Assembly (NCBI GenBank): GCA_035578155.1
Contig: JAPWDM010000007.1
Location: 29,238,413 to 29,302,412, forward strand
Reading direction: 5' to 3'
DNA from: Brachynemurus nebulosus
Taxonomy: Eukaryota; Arthropoda; Insecta; Neuroptera; Myrmeleontidae
Length of the DNA: 64,000 nucleotides
Position 1 is the first letter of the stretch. Every line of letters starts with the position of its first letter. Positions 23,305-35,739 of this stretch are shown here, piece after piece. The notes beneath the pieces were generated by a model that saw nothing but the letters and a program-made list of their open reading frames with translations, was not told where the DNA came from and searched no databases. Made by a program: the position numbers and the translations under genes.

Positions 23305-23529
23305 AACGTAACAACAGTGGAACAGTTTTGACATTTTCATACTTATTTCTTTAATTAAGTAAGGAAACATTAAATGTGAGGTGAATTTAAATTTACAAAA
23401 ACAATCATTCTATTAATAATAATTTTTGTTATCAGACGTTTTTTTTCAGAAATAACTTCATTAATATGTAAATATCAAAACTGTTCCAGTATTAGATACC
23501 GTCCCATAATGGGGGCTTTTACGTTAATT
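23305..23529 (+). mobile_element. Family I fragment
   Basis: It shares AACAGTTTTGACAT, ATTAAGTAAGGAAACATTAA, the CATTCTATTAATAATAATTT block and GGGGGCTTTTACGTTA with the complete family I copies at 30643 and 50581, but is only about 225 bp. Confidence 0.75.
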
Positions 23530-24222
23530 ATATTTCATGGGACACACTTAAAAATTTTTTAAAGTAAATAAAATTCTAAATAACACTTTCAGTCCCATGG
23601 CTTCGGCATCCGAAACCAAACAAAACATCCTCAGAGGCCGACTTAAAAATATTTATAAAAAAGATTTAATATTATTCTAATAAAAATAATTTATTATGTA
23701 CTACGTACTGGACACTTTTCATTTTTTGTACATATCGTACATATAAATATACATAATATATTTTTTCATCAAAATATCTAGGCTTCATCTTTTATTTACA
23801 ATAATATTTTTATCCACATAATATGTATGTACTTATGTGTGCATTGTATGCTTGTATGTATATGTGTGTTACTCATCTTTTGACCCGCATAACACATACA
23901 TGTTGAATCATTTAGTGTTTTGTGGAATCATTTTATGTAGGTACTTGTTTACATAAAATTTGCTTAAAAATATTGTCGGCTTCCGGGGAAGTTTACTGTG
24001 AAAGTGCTCGGGCCTCATAGTGATAATATTGATGGTAGCGATTTTTGTGTCAAATCCAGATGTCAGCTCAATCCCTCATTAGCATAAAAGCTCATGGAAG
24101 CAATTTTCAAATCATATCCATTATCTTTACAAATTTACATATATTTAGATGTTTGATATAGTCTAATTTTAGGTTCAACTGTTTAACTATTAACAGATCA
24201 TGGTACACAATTTAATCACCCC

Positions 24223-24293
24223 GTGTTGGCTCAGCGATTAGCAGCTTCGGTCTTGTCTGGTACATCGTGAGTTCAAAACTAACCGGGGGAGAT
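24223..24293 (+). tRNA. tRNA-like pseudogene or SINE head
   Basis: CCCCGTGTTGGCTCAGCGATTAGCAG resembles an A box, and GAGTTCAAAACT is a weakened B box (TTCAAAAC). CCCC at the start pairs with GGGG at the end, but a normal cloverleaf is not formed. No 3' SINE body was identified. Confidence 0.4.
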
Positions 24294-24803
24294 ATGTTGT
24301 CAGTTTATCATTCATTTAACTAATGAAAAGATTAAAAATATTTGAAAAGTGGTGTTTTTTTTTACCCTAAATTCGATTAAACAAGAACGTTTCTTAAAAT
24401 TGGCTCTATTTTATCTGATTTTTAAATAATTAAAATATGTTATAAGACCATGCTTAATTAATTTTGAAAAATTCGATTGAATTATAATTTTTTTATAGGA
24501 CATATTAAAAAAGCTGGTTTTTGTACAAAAATAATGAAGATGATGGCTATTATCAGTGAATTATTAACAAAAAAAAAAATTTTCCAATTTTTCGTATAAA
24601 TTATTATAGGGTCGTTGGAAAAATTTATGTGGAAAAACGTGCTCAAGGGCTCAGTCTGGTTGAATATCTGCGTGTACATCTATTGATCTGTTCTCCCGAA
24701 GACGACTAAATTAGGGTCGTGTAATTTGCTTTTATCCAGCAAATAGTCATGGAAACTGTGTATTTATTAATTTCAAGGGTAATTTTTTTTTATTGTTTCG
24801 ATA

Positions 24804-25506
24804 TACAGTAAAACCTTGATTAATCGAACTCCGGATAATGCACTTGTTGCGAACGTTTGTTAAAACCACGACGCACATACACAAAACTAGAAATCGATGT
24901 TAGTTTATTAAAAATTTCCTATGATGAATTTTCAGTGAGTTTATAAAAATAAATGTTTAAATCGTGTTTATTGCTTGTTGACGCCTGTTGTAAGCGCCTT
25001 TTTTTGCTTGTTGCCGATTATTGACATTAGTTTAGCAATGTTAACCATATAAGTGCTTTACTTGATCGTATTCAAAGTTCGCATTATCCAAGTTTTAACA
25101 TGACAGACCAGTGATTATGGTAAAGATATTACTGTTAAATTATTAACAAAGAAAAGACTTATCGTACAAATTTTACACCATTAATATAATGTTGCCGATA
25201 ATACAGATTGCTGTCTACTTGAGCATACTGTTGACAAGCTCTAAATAAATTAAAAAAGTTATACTATTGAAATCTATTTTGAATTCTAATGTTTTTAACA
25301 CTTTGGACACATCTGACAAAAAGTGGCCAAAAAAAAACCCACTTCTGGGCATCCGACGTGTCTGTTTGAAGAACTTATCCAAGCGGTTACGATTTGCCAC
25401 ATTTTCATCAAATTTCATAACAATCAGATGCTTCGTTCGACAGCTGTATACTATCACCGAAACGGGCTTAACACTATACACGTTCGATAGTTGAGGTTTT
25501 ACTGTA
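24804..25506. mobile_element. Element V: pogo/Tigger-like, TA-flanked
   Basis: The ends TA-CAGTAAAACCTTGATTAATCG and ...GTTGAGGTTTTACTG-TA are typical of pogo/Tigger non-autonomous elements (CAG start, TA duplication). Its right part holds a repeat C fragment (25315-25460). No DDE transposase frame was recognised in the 0.7 kb. Confidence 0.8.
25315..25460 (-). repeat. Repeat C fragment inside element V
   Basis: AAGTGGCCAAAAAAA..CCACTTCTGGGCATCCGACG followed by GAAGAACTTATCCAAG and CTTCGTTCGA matches the central part of repeat C. Confidence 0.8.
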
Positions 25507-25632
25507 CTTTAGATCTTTGTAACAACGAAATCCTTATGCATTTAGTTCATCGCAGAGGTGGTCTACGCACACTTGATCATACTTTTGAAATGACAATGGT
25601 ACCCGAGAAATTTTTTTGTATTTATAGTAACG

Positions 25633-26226
25633 CAGGGGCGTAGTTACCGCCGTATCAGCCGTATCAATGATACGGGGCCCCCGGGCTACCAAGGCCCCTA
25701 ACGTGTGTAAGCAAAAATTAGTAAAATTTTATCCACAATGTCACTTAATCTTGTGCTTCCCGGGAAAAAAACATAAAAAAAACTGTCATACGTGCCTATA
25801 ATAGAGTTTTCACTTCAGAAATGGCAAAAGTCAAAAAGCAACCCCTTTTTTTCCTGGGTTAAGCGTGCGCCCAAAAGTTGGCAACATGGATAATTTCAAA
25901 AATGAGACTTCGATGGGGCAGGAACGGCTATCAGACTTGTCACTATTGTCTATAGAGGCAGAAATTTTAGAAAAATTGAAACCGTCTTCAGCTATAGATG
26001 ATTTAATAAATCAATTTGCCGGAAAAAAGGCAAGAAAAGTGTATATTTAACTTGAATTGTTCGGCTAGGCTCAATTTCTAGAAGGAAGCGATAACTTATA
26101 ATCAGTAAATATTTATTTTAATTTAATGCAAGCATTTTTGTTTCTTTTGTGAGAAATCTTTACCCTTCATTTGGGTCCCCCAACTAATTTTGATACGGGG
26201 CCCCTCCAAGGCACGCTACGCCACTG
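25633..26226 (+). mobile_element. hAT-like element remnant, 594 bp
   Basis: The ends CAGGGGCGTAG and CTACGCCACTG are inverted and lie between copies of AGTAACG (25626-25632 and 26227-26233). GGGGCCC-rich subterminal sequence is present on both sides. It contains a hAT transposase C-terminal remnant (25880-26050). The CAGTGGCGTAG terminus recalls hAT elements of insects. Confidence 0.82.
25880..26050 (+). pseudogene. hAT transposase C-terminal remnant
   Basis: In frame: N-F-K-N-x-T-S-M-G-Q-E-R-L-S, then LSLLSIEAEILEKL, IDDLINQFAGKKARKVYI and a TAA stop. This is the characteristic end of hAT (ZMYM1/TTF-type) transposases, just after the dimerisation core (M-x-Q-E-R-L-x-x-L-x-L-L-S-I-E...FA-x-K-K-A-R-K). 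All upstream catalytic parts are missing. Confidence 0.75.
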
Positions 26227-26780
26227 AGTAACGTTTCGAATTTACACTATATGCGAATAAAAAAAATTCAAGTTGCGAATACGAATACGAATAATTATTT
26301 AATCATTTTTTTCGCACGCTTTGCACCTTTGATAGTCAATGAAGTACAGAACGCCACGTGACGTAAAAATGTAAAAAAGTGCGAAAATGATTTAATATGA
26401 AAATTGCGAACGTGTATTGCGAATGCGAAAATAAACATTCATTACAGCCCTACTAATATTATATACAATTTACTGTGTGACATATGAGAATATAATTATG
26501 GACTTCGCATGTATCATATCTATAACGTGAAACCAGACGGTAATATGAGGAAGTCGTTTTTAAATATGAAAAAAAAACCGAGCAACGTTTAGAACACACG
26601 TTTTTATATGGTACTTTACTTGCACACAATAATTGTGTATAAATACACTTACAGAATGTTAAAAAAATATTCAGACACTAACAAGAAACAATGTGCTGAA
26701 TTATCTGCTAAAAAATTAATTTATTTTCTCAACGCTCATTATATGATTTATGCGCGATCATAGTGATGTCGGATTAGTTA

Positions 26781-27096
26781 AGGTAGTTGGTCGATAAAAC
26801 GATTTTTTCAAAGGATTTTAAGGATGTTTGGGAGGTAAATAAATAGTTATGTTTGTTAAATAATAGCTATCACTACAACTGATTGTACAATACATCAAAC
26901 TATAGCTCTCAGCTGACTACAAGAGCTGAGTACATTCTGAGGATTTTTCGGAGGAATTTCAAAATGCTACGAGACGATTGAAAATTTAGTAGAATGTTCC
27001 TCATTAAATACTAAGGCCCCTGTGAAAATTTCAAACCGTTAAAAAGTTATTTAATCTGTTCTGTTTTCGAATTTCCATAAGAGTACGTGTAAAATT

Positions 27097-27136
<40 letters not shown>

Positions 27137-28046
27137 ACTTTTTAACGGTTTAGTGAATCGGTTTGAAATTTTCACAGGGGCCTTAGTATTTAATGAGGTA
27201 CATTCTACTAAATTTTCAATCGTCTCGTAGCATTTTGAATTTCCTCCGAAAAATCCTCAGAATGTACTCAGCTCTTGTAGTCAGCTGAGAGCTATAGTTT
27301 GATGTATTGTACAATCAGTTGTAGTGATAGCTATTAGTTAACAAAGATAACTATTTATTTACCTCATAGTTTGTTATACAATGCAATTATTCACGAATTT
27401 CTAATTTCATGTACTTTTATCTCCGATTGTACCTCCCAAACATCCTTAACGAAACTTCTCTAGATATTTCTTTAATTCAATACCAATAATACGAGCCTTT
27501 ATCGAAAAAAAAAAATTGACCCCCCAATTTTTAGAAAAACGATTTAACACGGGCTCTTATGGTAAAGCTCTATTTTTTTTTTTTTTTTTTTGAATAAAAT
27601 GAAAACGTGTCAAAGGAATTTGAAAAATTATTCACTACGCCGTTTTTGAAATGTAATTTATCAACGTCATTTTACAACGTTTTTATAACGCTTTTTCAAC
27701 AATGCGTTTATATTGCTACAACATAAGTGCGCGGAAATTCAAAAAAACAAGTGGCATACAAATATAATAACTGAAGAATATTAATACATTATTTAATTTT
27801 TGATAAAAGAAAATTTTTTCGTTGAACTAACGTTTTCATTTTATTCAAAAAAAAAAATAGAGTTTTACCATAATAGCCCCTGTTAAAATTACAAAACTTT
27901 GAAATCGTTTTCTTCAAAATTGGAGTGGTCAATTTGTTTTCGGTAAGAGCTCGCATTTATTGGTATTGAATTAAGTAAATTATAGAGAAGTTTCGTTAAA
28001 ATCCTTTGAAAAAATCGTTTTATCAACCAACTACCTCAAATACTGT
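26781..28046 (-). mobile_element. Family E copy 1, split by element F
   Basis: It begins (TTA)AGGTAGTTGGTCGATAAAAC and ends GTTTTATCAACCAACTACCT. Removal of the 632-bp element F restores GGATTTTAACGAAAC, as in the other E copies. The right part folds back on the left, so E is itself a long-inverted-repeat element. Confidence 0.85.
26818..27449. mobile_element. Element F: foldback with ~260-bp arms, nested in family E
   Basis: The ends are TTAAGGATGTTTGGGAGGT and ACCTCCCAAACATCCTTAA. The left arm (about 26822-27090) and right arm (about 27130-27370) are near-perfect reverse complements around a poly-T loop (27100-27132). The right arm has about 65 bp extra before its terminus. No coding region. 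Confidence 0.9.
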
Positions 28047-28833
28047 GAAAATTTTTTTAATGGTACTCGATCATTTTTGGTTACGCGGTGTACCGGTGTA
28101 TTAGATATGTGTATAATATTAGTCATAATAATAACAATTCTAATTTTTTTCCAACTTAGAAATTTACATATTAATAAAAATGAATACGTAATATGTGCCT
28201 ATGTGTATACATGATAAAATGTATTATGGGTACTGTAGTAACAGGTACAGCGTGTAACTACAATACCCATAAGTTAAAAGATTATTTATATATTAAAGTA
28301 TGTATCTCGGTCACTGACATATACATAGGTACACAATCATCGGAGCATGACTTGAATTTCAACTGATATCTAATTATTGTTTCTTTCTTATGTTAATTCA
28401 ACGTAAATGAGAAGGAAAGATTCAGTGTTTTTTTTTCCATAAGCTGTGAAGTACTGGCCATATAAATTTATCAGTACTTCGTACAGTACAACATGTGTAC
28501 ATATCATGTATGTAAAATGCCGCGAGTATTTCCAAAAACAGTGTTATGACAAATTTATCCGGGCAAGGTCATTTGAAATTTTTTCGTTTGAAAATCGATC
28601 GATTCCACCCACTTGATTCGTGAATCCGTTACTGATTAATGTTCAGACAGGTTTAATATTAATAAATAATTTAATAAATTACATGGTCGCTCTTCAAAAC
28701 TGTTCGATTATGAGTTAGTTTTCGAGTAACTGATTCATTGTTAGGCGAAAAACAATTGAATTGTGTTTCATTTGACTTAATTACTCGAAAGCTAGCTCGT
28801 AAACGAACAGTTTAGTGAGAAGAAGATAAAACC

Positions 28834-30170
28834 TTAAGGGAAGATTCGCTAACAAAACATCAAAAATCAAACATTTATAATTATTATTTTTTTTTTAAAT
28901 AAATATTTTATTAAGGACGTTCGTGCGTCAAACCTAATAGTAGATAAAAATTTTCATTTTAGAGAATTGACAAGTTCAATTACATAGTTATCTTCCCTCA
29001 AAGATTTTAAGGCCTTTATAGATCATTTCTTAAAGTAATTGACGATTAAAAATCAAATTTTTAGCACAGAGCTATTAGGAAAAAAATATTCTAAACAGCA
29101 TTTTTCCATTTTAAAAATTATAGTAAGTATATTATAAGAGTAGATATCATAATAAAAAATGTTTAAAAATATTCTTTGAAATATGCAATTTATATAATTG
29201 CACAAAAAGAAAACCGTGTTGAGGAACGTTAAAATGAAATATTAATTATTGAAATTAATATTCGGGTAGATTTTGATCTGCAAACGTACATAATATACAT
29301 ACAAGGTCAAATCAGACTACTAAATTTCAATCAACAACTGTGTATGCATTGATGTCATAGATAAGTACATAGGTGGTACGTATAGCAATCATCCATATAC
29401 ACGACACGATATGACACATGAACAAGCACAAGCTCTGTATGCATAACATACAGGTATAGTGTTTTGTGGTAGCTACATAACATTATTCTATAGTGTTTTG
29501 TGGACGTGCTCGAACGTCTTTAAAAAACTAAATATACCTACAACATTGTTTCTACATATCTCTTGAGATTACGAAAAAATTCAAGTATAAATGGCTTTGA
29601 AGTCGACACTGCGAGATTTTTCCACCTTGATGGTTCCTCGCGTTCTGAAATCTCGAGTGAACCTAAATCAAAAAATCAAGAATTTTCTGAAAATATACAT
29701 ATACAGTTATGGCACTAACTAGGATCTAAAAAAATAAATAAAAAACCAACGAGAAATCGCATTTTGAAAATAAATTTTCAAAAATCACCGCTTTTTTTCG
29801 ACTATAAACAGCCGCCATTTTGAAAATATATTACGGAACTAAAAGATCCTATTAGTTCCTGCCAAAATGACGGTATCTAGGAATAATATGCACTTTGATT
29901 TATGTCGATATCTCAAATACTTTTTGAGGTACACGCGACGGAACTATATCAAAAATATGGCGGAACCATATCAAATGTACTTCCGAGAAAAAAGCATTTA
30001 AAGTTTTTTTATTTAAATTGAATTATAGTAAAGTGCGTGCATTAAAATGCCCATAACTTTTTTATTTTTTATTTTTTAAAAATAAAATTTTAGAAGAATA
30101 TTTCTAATACGTTAAGGAACATAATTAGGAAAAAAAATCGCTTTCTTTTTTTTAGCGAATCTCCCGTTAA
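28834..30170 (+). mobile_element. Family H copy 1 (TTAAGG ends)
   Basis: It starts TTAAGGGAAGATTCGCTAA and ends TTTAGCGAATCTCCCGTTAA. Its right half (ATGGCACTAACTAGGATCTA, AACAGCCGCCATTTTGAAAA) is shared with the copy at 53727. About 600 bp in its left half (roughly 28907-29540) is absent from the other copy. Confidence 0.82.
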
Positions 30171-30642
30171 TTTATTTGACTTGACTTGCTTGACTTGAGT
30201 CACACTATTAGGGAATCGCAGTAATTTTAGGGATAAAATTTTTATATTATAGAGTGTTATGCACGGCCGTAACAGCACATTCTTGAACTCCTTGGATGTG
30301 ACTGTTACGATTTGGCTTCCGTGTACAGAAGGATTAGAATCAAAGCAACCGAAATTTGTTAGCTTTTTCGCAAAAGAGCCGGTCATTGTTAACTAAGTAA
30401 TGCGGTAACAGTAACCGAAAAGTAATGTTATTTCTTAAAATAACTCAACTGCCACCTGGTGTTCCAGTTATAATTAAAATTATTTTGATCGACCAAAAAG
30501 ATTTGAAACGTTTGGCCAATCACCTAATTAATTACAAACATTGATATGATGCAATTTTTTAACATTCAAATCGATAGCCTCCGATACCAGTGACGCGTGT
30601 GACGCCCCTGACTTAACAATTACGCGACTTTCTAATATGTAT

Positions 30643-31085
30643 AGGGTAAAAGCCCCTATACCGGAACGCGATCCAATACTGGAACAGTTTTGACATTTAT
30701 ATATTAACCTTAGAACGACAAGTCGGTGTCATACATGACATCTACGTTTTTTGTTTCAGCGCTGTAACTTTTGATAATGGAGAAGTTGACAATAATCTAA
30801 TAAGTTTCTTTTTTGGTAAAAATTTGAATACCATCTAGACAGATAGACGTTGACACTGAAATCAATTAAATATCGATTTGACACGCTAGAACCGGTGTAC
30901 TATAGGTGTCATTTATGACACTCACTTGCTAAATTTCTCCCATAACAGAGCCGTGTCGTTCTAGGGTTAATGAAGTTATTTCTGAAAGAAACCTCTGATA
31001 ACAAAATATATTATCAATAGAATGATTATTTTTCAATTTAAATTCACCTCGCATTTAATGTGTCCTTACTTAATTAAAGAAATAC

Positions 31086-31159
<74 letters not shown>

Positions 31160-31541
31160 CAATTTTTGTTGAATACAGTATTTTGATGCTTTATTTACGT
31201 CTGATACTTAAACCATTCTGTTTCCTACTTTGACGTCTAGATGTCACTGTATGTGTCATATAACTCATATTACACGTCTGTTTGTATATCGGTTCCCAAC
31301 TCCTAGTGTCATTAATATTTCTTTGTTTCGATATAGATGTCGACATTTTGTGAAAGGAAAACATTAATAAATAAAAAATTTTGGGTTGTATTTTTTTAAA
31401 AACATATCCATTAGATTAAAAAAACTTTCTTTCATGCTTATTAAGAAAAAAAAATGGGTGTTTAATTTATTTGTCAATTTTTATAAGCCAGTTTAATTAC
31501 ACACCTAAAAATAGTGTTCCGGTATAGGGGCTTTTACGTTA
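30643..31541 (-). mobile_element. Family I copy 1
   Basis: The inverted ends GTAAAAGCCCCTATACCGGAA and TTCCGGTATAGGGGCTTTTAC are clear. It has an inner (TA)n tract at 31092-31155, which the copy at 50581 lacks, and a short open frame on the - strand (31191-31346). Confidence 0.87.
31191..31346 (-). pseudogene. Short conserved frame in family I (51 codons)
   Basis: It reads M-S-T-S-I-S-K-Q-R-N-I-N-D-T-R-S-W-E-P-I and continues YKQTCNMS. The sister element at 50772-50912 keeps most of the same frame. I do not recognise it; it may be the remnant of a transposase exon or simply unselected element sequence. Confidence 0.35.
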
Positions 31542-31586
31542 CATAAAATTAATTTTTTTTTTTGTAACGATCCACCACAGTACGAC

Positions 31587-31851
31587 CAGGGCCAGATTTG
31601 CCCCGGGTACACTTCTAATGTACTGAGGCCCCTGAGTACTTTTGTGGAGGCCGCCTTGAAAAATTTCCGAAATTTTTCAAATTTTCCTAAAAAATAGGGT
31701 TGACGAGAAAAGAAAACAACTAAAAAGCGCTTATTCTTTCTATTCTATTCGTTAATTTTAAGATTTTATTCGACTTTGTGGAGGCCCCTAATGTGTGGGG
31801 GGTCCGGGACACGTGTCCCACAAGTGCCCTTATGTAAATCCGGCTCTGCTC
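31587..31851. mobile_element. Element L: small hAT-like MITE with AGTACGAC duplication
   Basis: The ends CAGGGCCAGATTTGC and GTAAATCCGGCTCTG(CTC) are inverted, and identical AGTACGAC sits at 31579-31586 and 31852-31859 (8 bp). It is 265 bp, carries GGCCCCT motifs and has no coding region. Confidence 0.8.
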
Positions 31852-32122
31852 AGTACGACTCGATCGTTAAGAATCATATGGTAGCCAGTAACGCGTATCC
31901 GCAAACGTTAATTTATTTTATTTTTATAAATAGTTACGCATAATATTAAAAATAAATTTTATAGAAAAAAAATTGCTTATAAACTATATAATAAGATACA
32001 GTTGTGTACATAAATTATTAATCATTATTAATTTTTTATGCGAAAAATGATCAGAGTCATTTACCACCAGGTGTTCGAGTTTTTCACAATTCTTATGATA
32101 AAATATTTTTTGCCTTTATTTA

Positions 32123-32450
32123 ATACTAGCTGTACCCACGACGTCGTTCGCTCACACTGTCGAATCGATTTGATATTTTCCCATGAGACTGAAACTTTTT
32201 CCTGCAGTACACAGTATTCTAAATGTTGACCTAAGTAATAAGGCCAGATTTCGTCAAAACCCGTTCAGTAGTTTTTGCGTGATAATGAGTGCACACGCTC
32301 AAAATGGTTTTTATATTTTCCCGAGGGGAATGAGACATATTCCCACAATAAAAAGTATCCTAAGTTTTGATCCAGGTAATAAGTTATCACCACACCAAAT
32401 TTCATCAAAATCCGTCCAGTAGTTTTTGCGTGACGCGTGAACAGACATTA
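32123..32450 (+). repeat. Common arthropod dispersed repeat S (copy 1)
   Basis: ACTAGCTGTACCCACGACGTC then GTTCGCTCACACTGT, with later ATCAAAATCCGTCCAGTAG and TTTTTGCGTGA, is a motif series I know to be widespread in arthropod genomes. The parent element type is uncertain. The second half repeats the first at about 150-bp spacing. Confidence 0.65.
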
Positions 32451-32691
32451 AAAATCGCTGTTTTAATATCTAAATCGATAACTAACTACAGTACCAGTAC
32501 AATTTTCAAAAAATATTTCATGTACAGAAACGGTCTCGTTACAGTTTTATTATCTATATGTGCCAAATAAATATCCTTATCTAAATCTTTTACTTTCTAT
32601 ATAAATTCTCTTTGCTGAATTGTGCTAGGTTCGATACTGACTATTAAAAAGTGATCAAGTGTAGGTATTTTCTGACATAACTTAAGGGGAG

Positions 32692-33587
32692 GTTTACTCG
32701 AGAGTCCTTAAAAATTATGTATTTTTCTAGAATTTTTTTCTCAAGAACGGAAGTAAATATCAGTTTCAAATTTTGTGCACATATTTATTAAGTATTAAAC
32801 TACACAAAAAAAAATTTTCAAGGAAAAATATAAAAAAGTGTCCATTTTATAGATAGTGCAGTGTGACGATCCGAAAATCCAATGCCTTGTTGGTGGACAT
32901 CCTAGCGCCGGTAATAAACCACCGAAATCCAAAAACAAAAAAGATTTATAAAATATATGAAGAGTACCGGCACCTCTACCTATAATATCAATAAATTGCT
33001 GAAAGAAAAAAAAAATGGCGGATGTTTGAACTTTTGATTACGATTTTTATCTTATTTTTCGCTCTTTAAAGTAAACTTAAAAATAAAAAAAATATTGAAA
33101 GTGTATCGAACTTAGGTAGAGGTGCCGAAGAATTGAATCATCTTTAAAATAAAAAAAATTTAAAAAAAGGATCCATCGAATAGTTTTTGAGTTATCGTGT
33201 CCGCCAGTTCCAAAAATGTAGTTCTGAGATATTATAAAATATATATAAAGAAACGTATTTTCAAAATTTTATATTTAATACTCATTATTGGGTGAACTAC
33301 GTTTTTTGAATTTTTTTTTTTATAGAAAGCTGGATTCGGTTAACGTGCAAGAATCTTGTTTTTAAATTATTTTCAGTAAAATCACTTTGGGAACATATTC
33401 TCCACATAATTTGCTATCAATTTCGGCAAAAAAATCGATTTTTTTATCAAATCTCAAGTAAACCTTCCCTTAAATTACTTTCAGCAAAATCACTTTGGGA
33501 ACATATTCTACACATAATTAGCTACCAATTTCTGCAAAAAAAAAAAATCGATTTTTTTTAACGACTCTCAAGTAAACCTCCCCTTAA
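32692..33587 (+). mobile_element. Family G copy 1 (TTAAGG ends)
   Basis: It starts TTAAGGGGAGGTTTACTCGA and ends CTCAAGTAAACCTCCCCTTAA; 896 bp. The near-end blocks with CACTTTGGGAACATATTC occur twice inside (about 33383 and 33490). No coding region. The sister copy at 36418 is inverted. Confidence 0.92.
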
Positions 33588-34588
33588 TCGGAAATCATTT
33601 TGATTGAGTGTTTGACGGAATTGAAAGGGTTCGGTGGTTACAACCCTAAAAAATAAACCCTGCTTAAGTGGTAGTGGATTGGTTTGAATGGAATAATCGA
33701 TTATTTATCGGTCTCTTTGAATACATTTGTTTAGTGGTGGCTTAATTGGACTCTGATCCACGTGAATCAATATTTTCATTTTTTTTACTCAATTAAATAT
33801 ATCTTTGGACCGTAACACCATAATGATTCATAGCATTAATCGTTTTTTTTTTCGTATTGTTATTTAATTGTAATAGTGAATGGTCAGTGACTATTCTTGG
33901 AAGGAATGTTACCTGACGCGTCGAAATTATGGCTTTCAAACAATCTAAAAAAAGGATTGCATCATATCAATACCGTACAATGGAATGTATAGGAAACGCA
34001 GGGTTAATAGTTTGACGAAAATGTTGTATTTGAATTTATCATAAACTACTATTAATAAGTAATTAAATTAAATAAAAATGAAATTTAAAAAAATTAAATG
34101 TGAAAGCCGGTAGTGAAACAATGCAAAAATTAAGTTAGTTTAATTGTGTTTACGTTCAAAATGATATTAAATTTCATATATTTAGATCAGTTACTTACTA
34201 ACAAATTTAAAATTATGTTTCGATATCTGTACATGATTATAATAAAACTATAATGAGACCATTTCTGTACATCGAATATTTTCTGAAAATTGTACTGGTC
34301 TTGTAAATAGTTCTCGATGTTGGGTTAAAAATAATTCGATCCATCCCATTTTACGGTAGTTTGATGAACTGTTTCAAATGTGGTGATAAAAATTTAGCCA
34401 TAATTTAGCATTCTTTGATTATTGAAACAGCTTTGGAACCCTTTGAAATTCATTTTCCACGACACACACCAATTTACTCGTCATATTCTATTAATTATCA
34501 AATTTCCCCTGTAGACCGAGCCCACATTTATACTTCAAATATTTAATTTACGTTGAAACGATTAAAATGTATAAAAGTTGTTTGTTTT

Positions 34589-34708
34589 TAACGAATTTCC
34601 ACAATGCAATTCAGCTATTACAGCCACTTTCATGACGCGACTTGAGCCCGGGACTATGGCAGAAATTTGTTTTGAGGTCCCTAGAAACCGAAAATAATAT
34701 TCACTAAA

Positions 34709-34791
<83 letters not shown>

Positions 34792-35117
34792 CGATAACTC
34801 TCGAACGAAATGTCCCAGGTTTATGAAATTTGATGAAAATGTTGGAAGTCCCAAACTCTTGGATGAGTTCTTTAGCCAGACACGTCGCATGCCAGGAACA
34901 TGGTTTTTGTTCTTGAAAAAGATTAGATTTTTGCCAAAATTTCCACTTATTCAAAAATTTTTGCGAATTTTTTTTTTACATGATTTAAAAGAGGATAAAA
35001 AATCACATAAAAAAGGTCTTTAAACTATTATTCTATGACAACTAGTTTCCAAGAAAAACTAACTTTTATAAACGGAAATTCGCTATGTTATGCAGGATGC
35101 TGCGACAGGGGTATTTT
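34589..35117 (+). repeat. Repeat C copy with (TA)n
   Basis: It runs from AACGAATTTCC.CAATG.AATTCAGC, through GAAATTTGTTTTGAGGTCCC, the (TA)n tract (34712-34786), CGATAACTCTCGAACGAAAT and GCCAGACACGTCGCATGCC, to GGATGCTGCGACAGGGGTAT. It is nearly full length, with no real coding frame. Confidence 0.9.
34712..34786. repeat. (TA)n microsatellite
   Basis: An uninterrupted run of about 75 bp within repeat C. Confidence 0.98.
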
Positions 35118-35739
35118 TAATATGTGTTACGACGATATGCCATATTCCACAAAGGCACAACAGGTACTTCCGCGCGTGGAATCGTTAAGGGGGGGTTAGG
35201 GGGAGTGTAGTGCGATGTGTACTTTAGCGTCACATACAATAAACATTATTTAACGTGTTTGGTTTTCTAATTTCTGACGATTATTTTTAAATCGGAACGG
35301 AAATATTAGAAATATGTTAAAAACGTATCAATAATAATTATTTAATACTATTCTTCGGAGAAAAATTTTTAAAATTTTAAAATTTAGAATGTGTTGATCG
35401 TACAATTTGGATCTAAACGACCGAGCTCTGAAAGAAATTAAAATTTTGATTTAAAAAAAAATAAATAAATAAATATTGGAAAACTGATATTTATTTGGCA
35501 AGAAGGGATACAAATTGTTTCGCTAAATGAATTTTTTGTGAGTTGAAACCCAACTAAATCACCGTTTAAGTGCCAATGACTTCTTCATAGCAAATTTCAT
35601 CGAAATCGTTAGAACTGTTTTCAAGAAAAAGCTTTCCTAATAATTCCTGATCACCCCTTTAAATAATTTGTTTATTTACAAAATATTTTATTTTAACGAA
35701 TTAAGTAGTATTCTTCAAAAATATTTATTTATAATTTAT

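Noticed and set aside
27100..27132. Poly-T run as a retroposon tail
   Set aside because: It is the loop of foldback element F, with arms on both sides.
30090..30386. 98-codon - strand frame (MTGSFAKKLTNFGC...)
   Set aside because: Its downstream end runs into MITE H and the unique part has no recognisable motif or splice context; not enough to call a gene.
34562..34954. 130-codon - strand open frame with a long IYIYIY run
   Set aside because: The frame exists only because (TA)n reads as Ile-Tyr without stops; it lies wholly in repeat C. Similar frames at 39151, 53673, 57942 and 58105 are rejected for the same reason.
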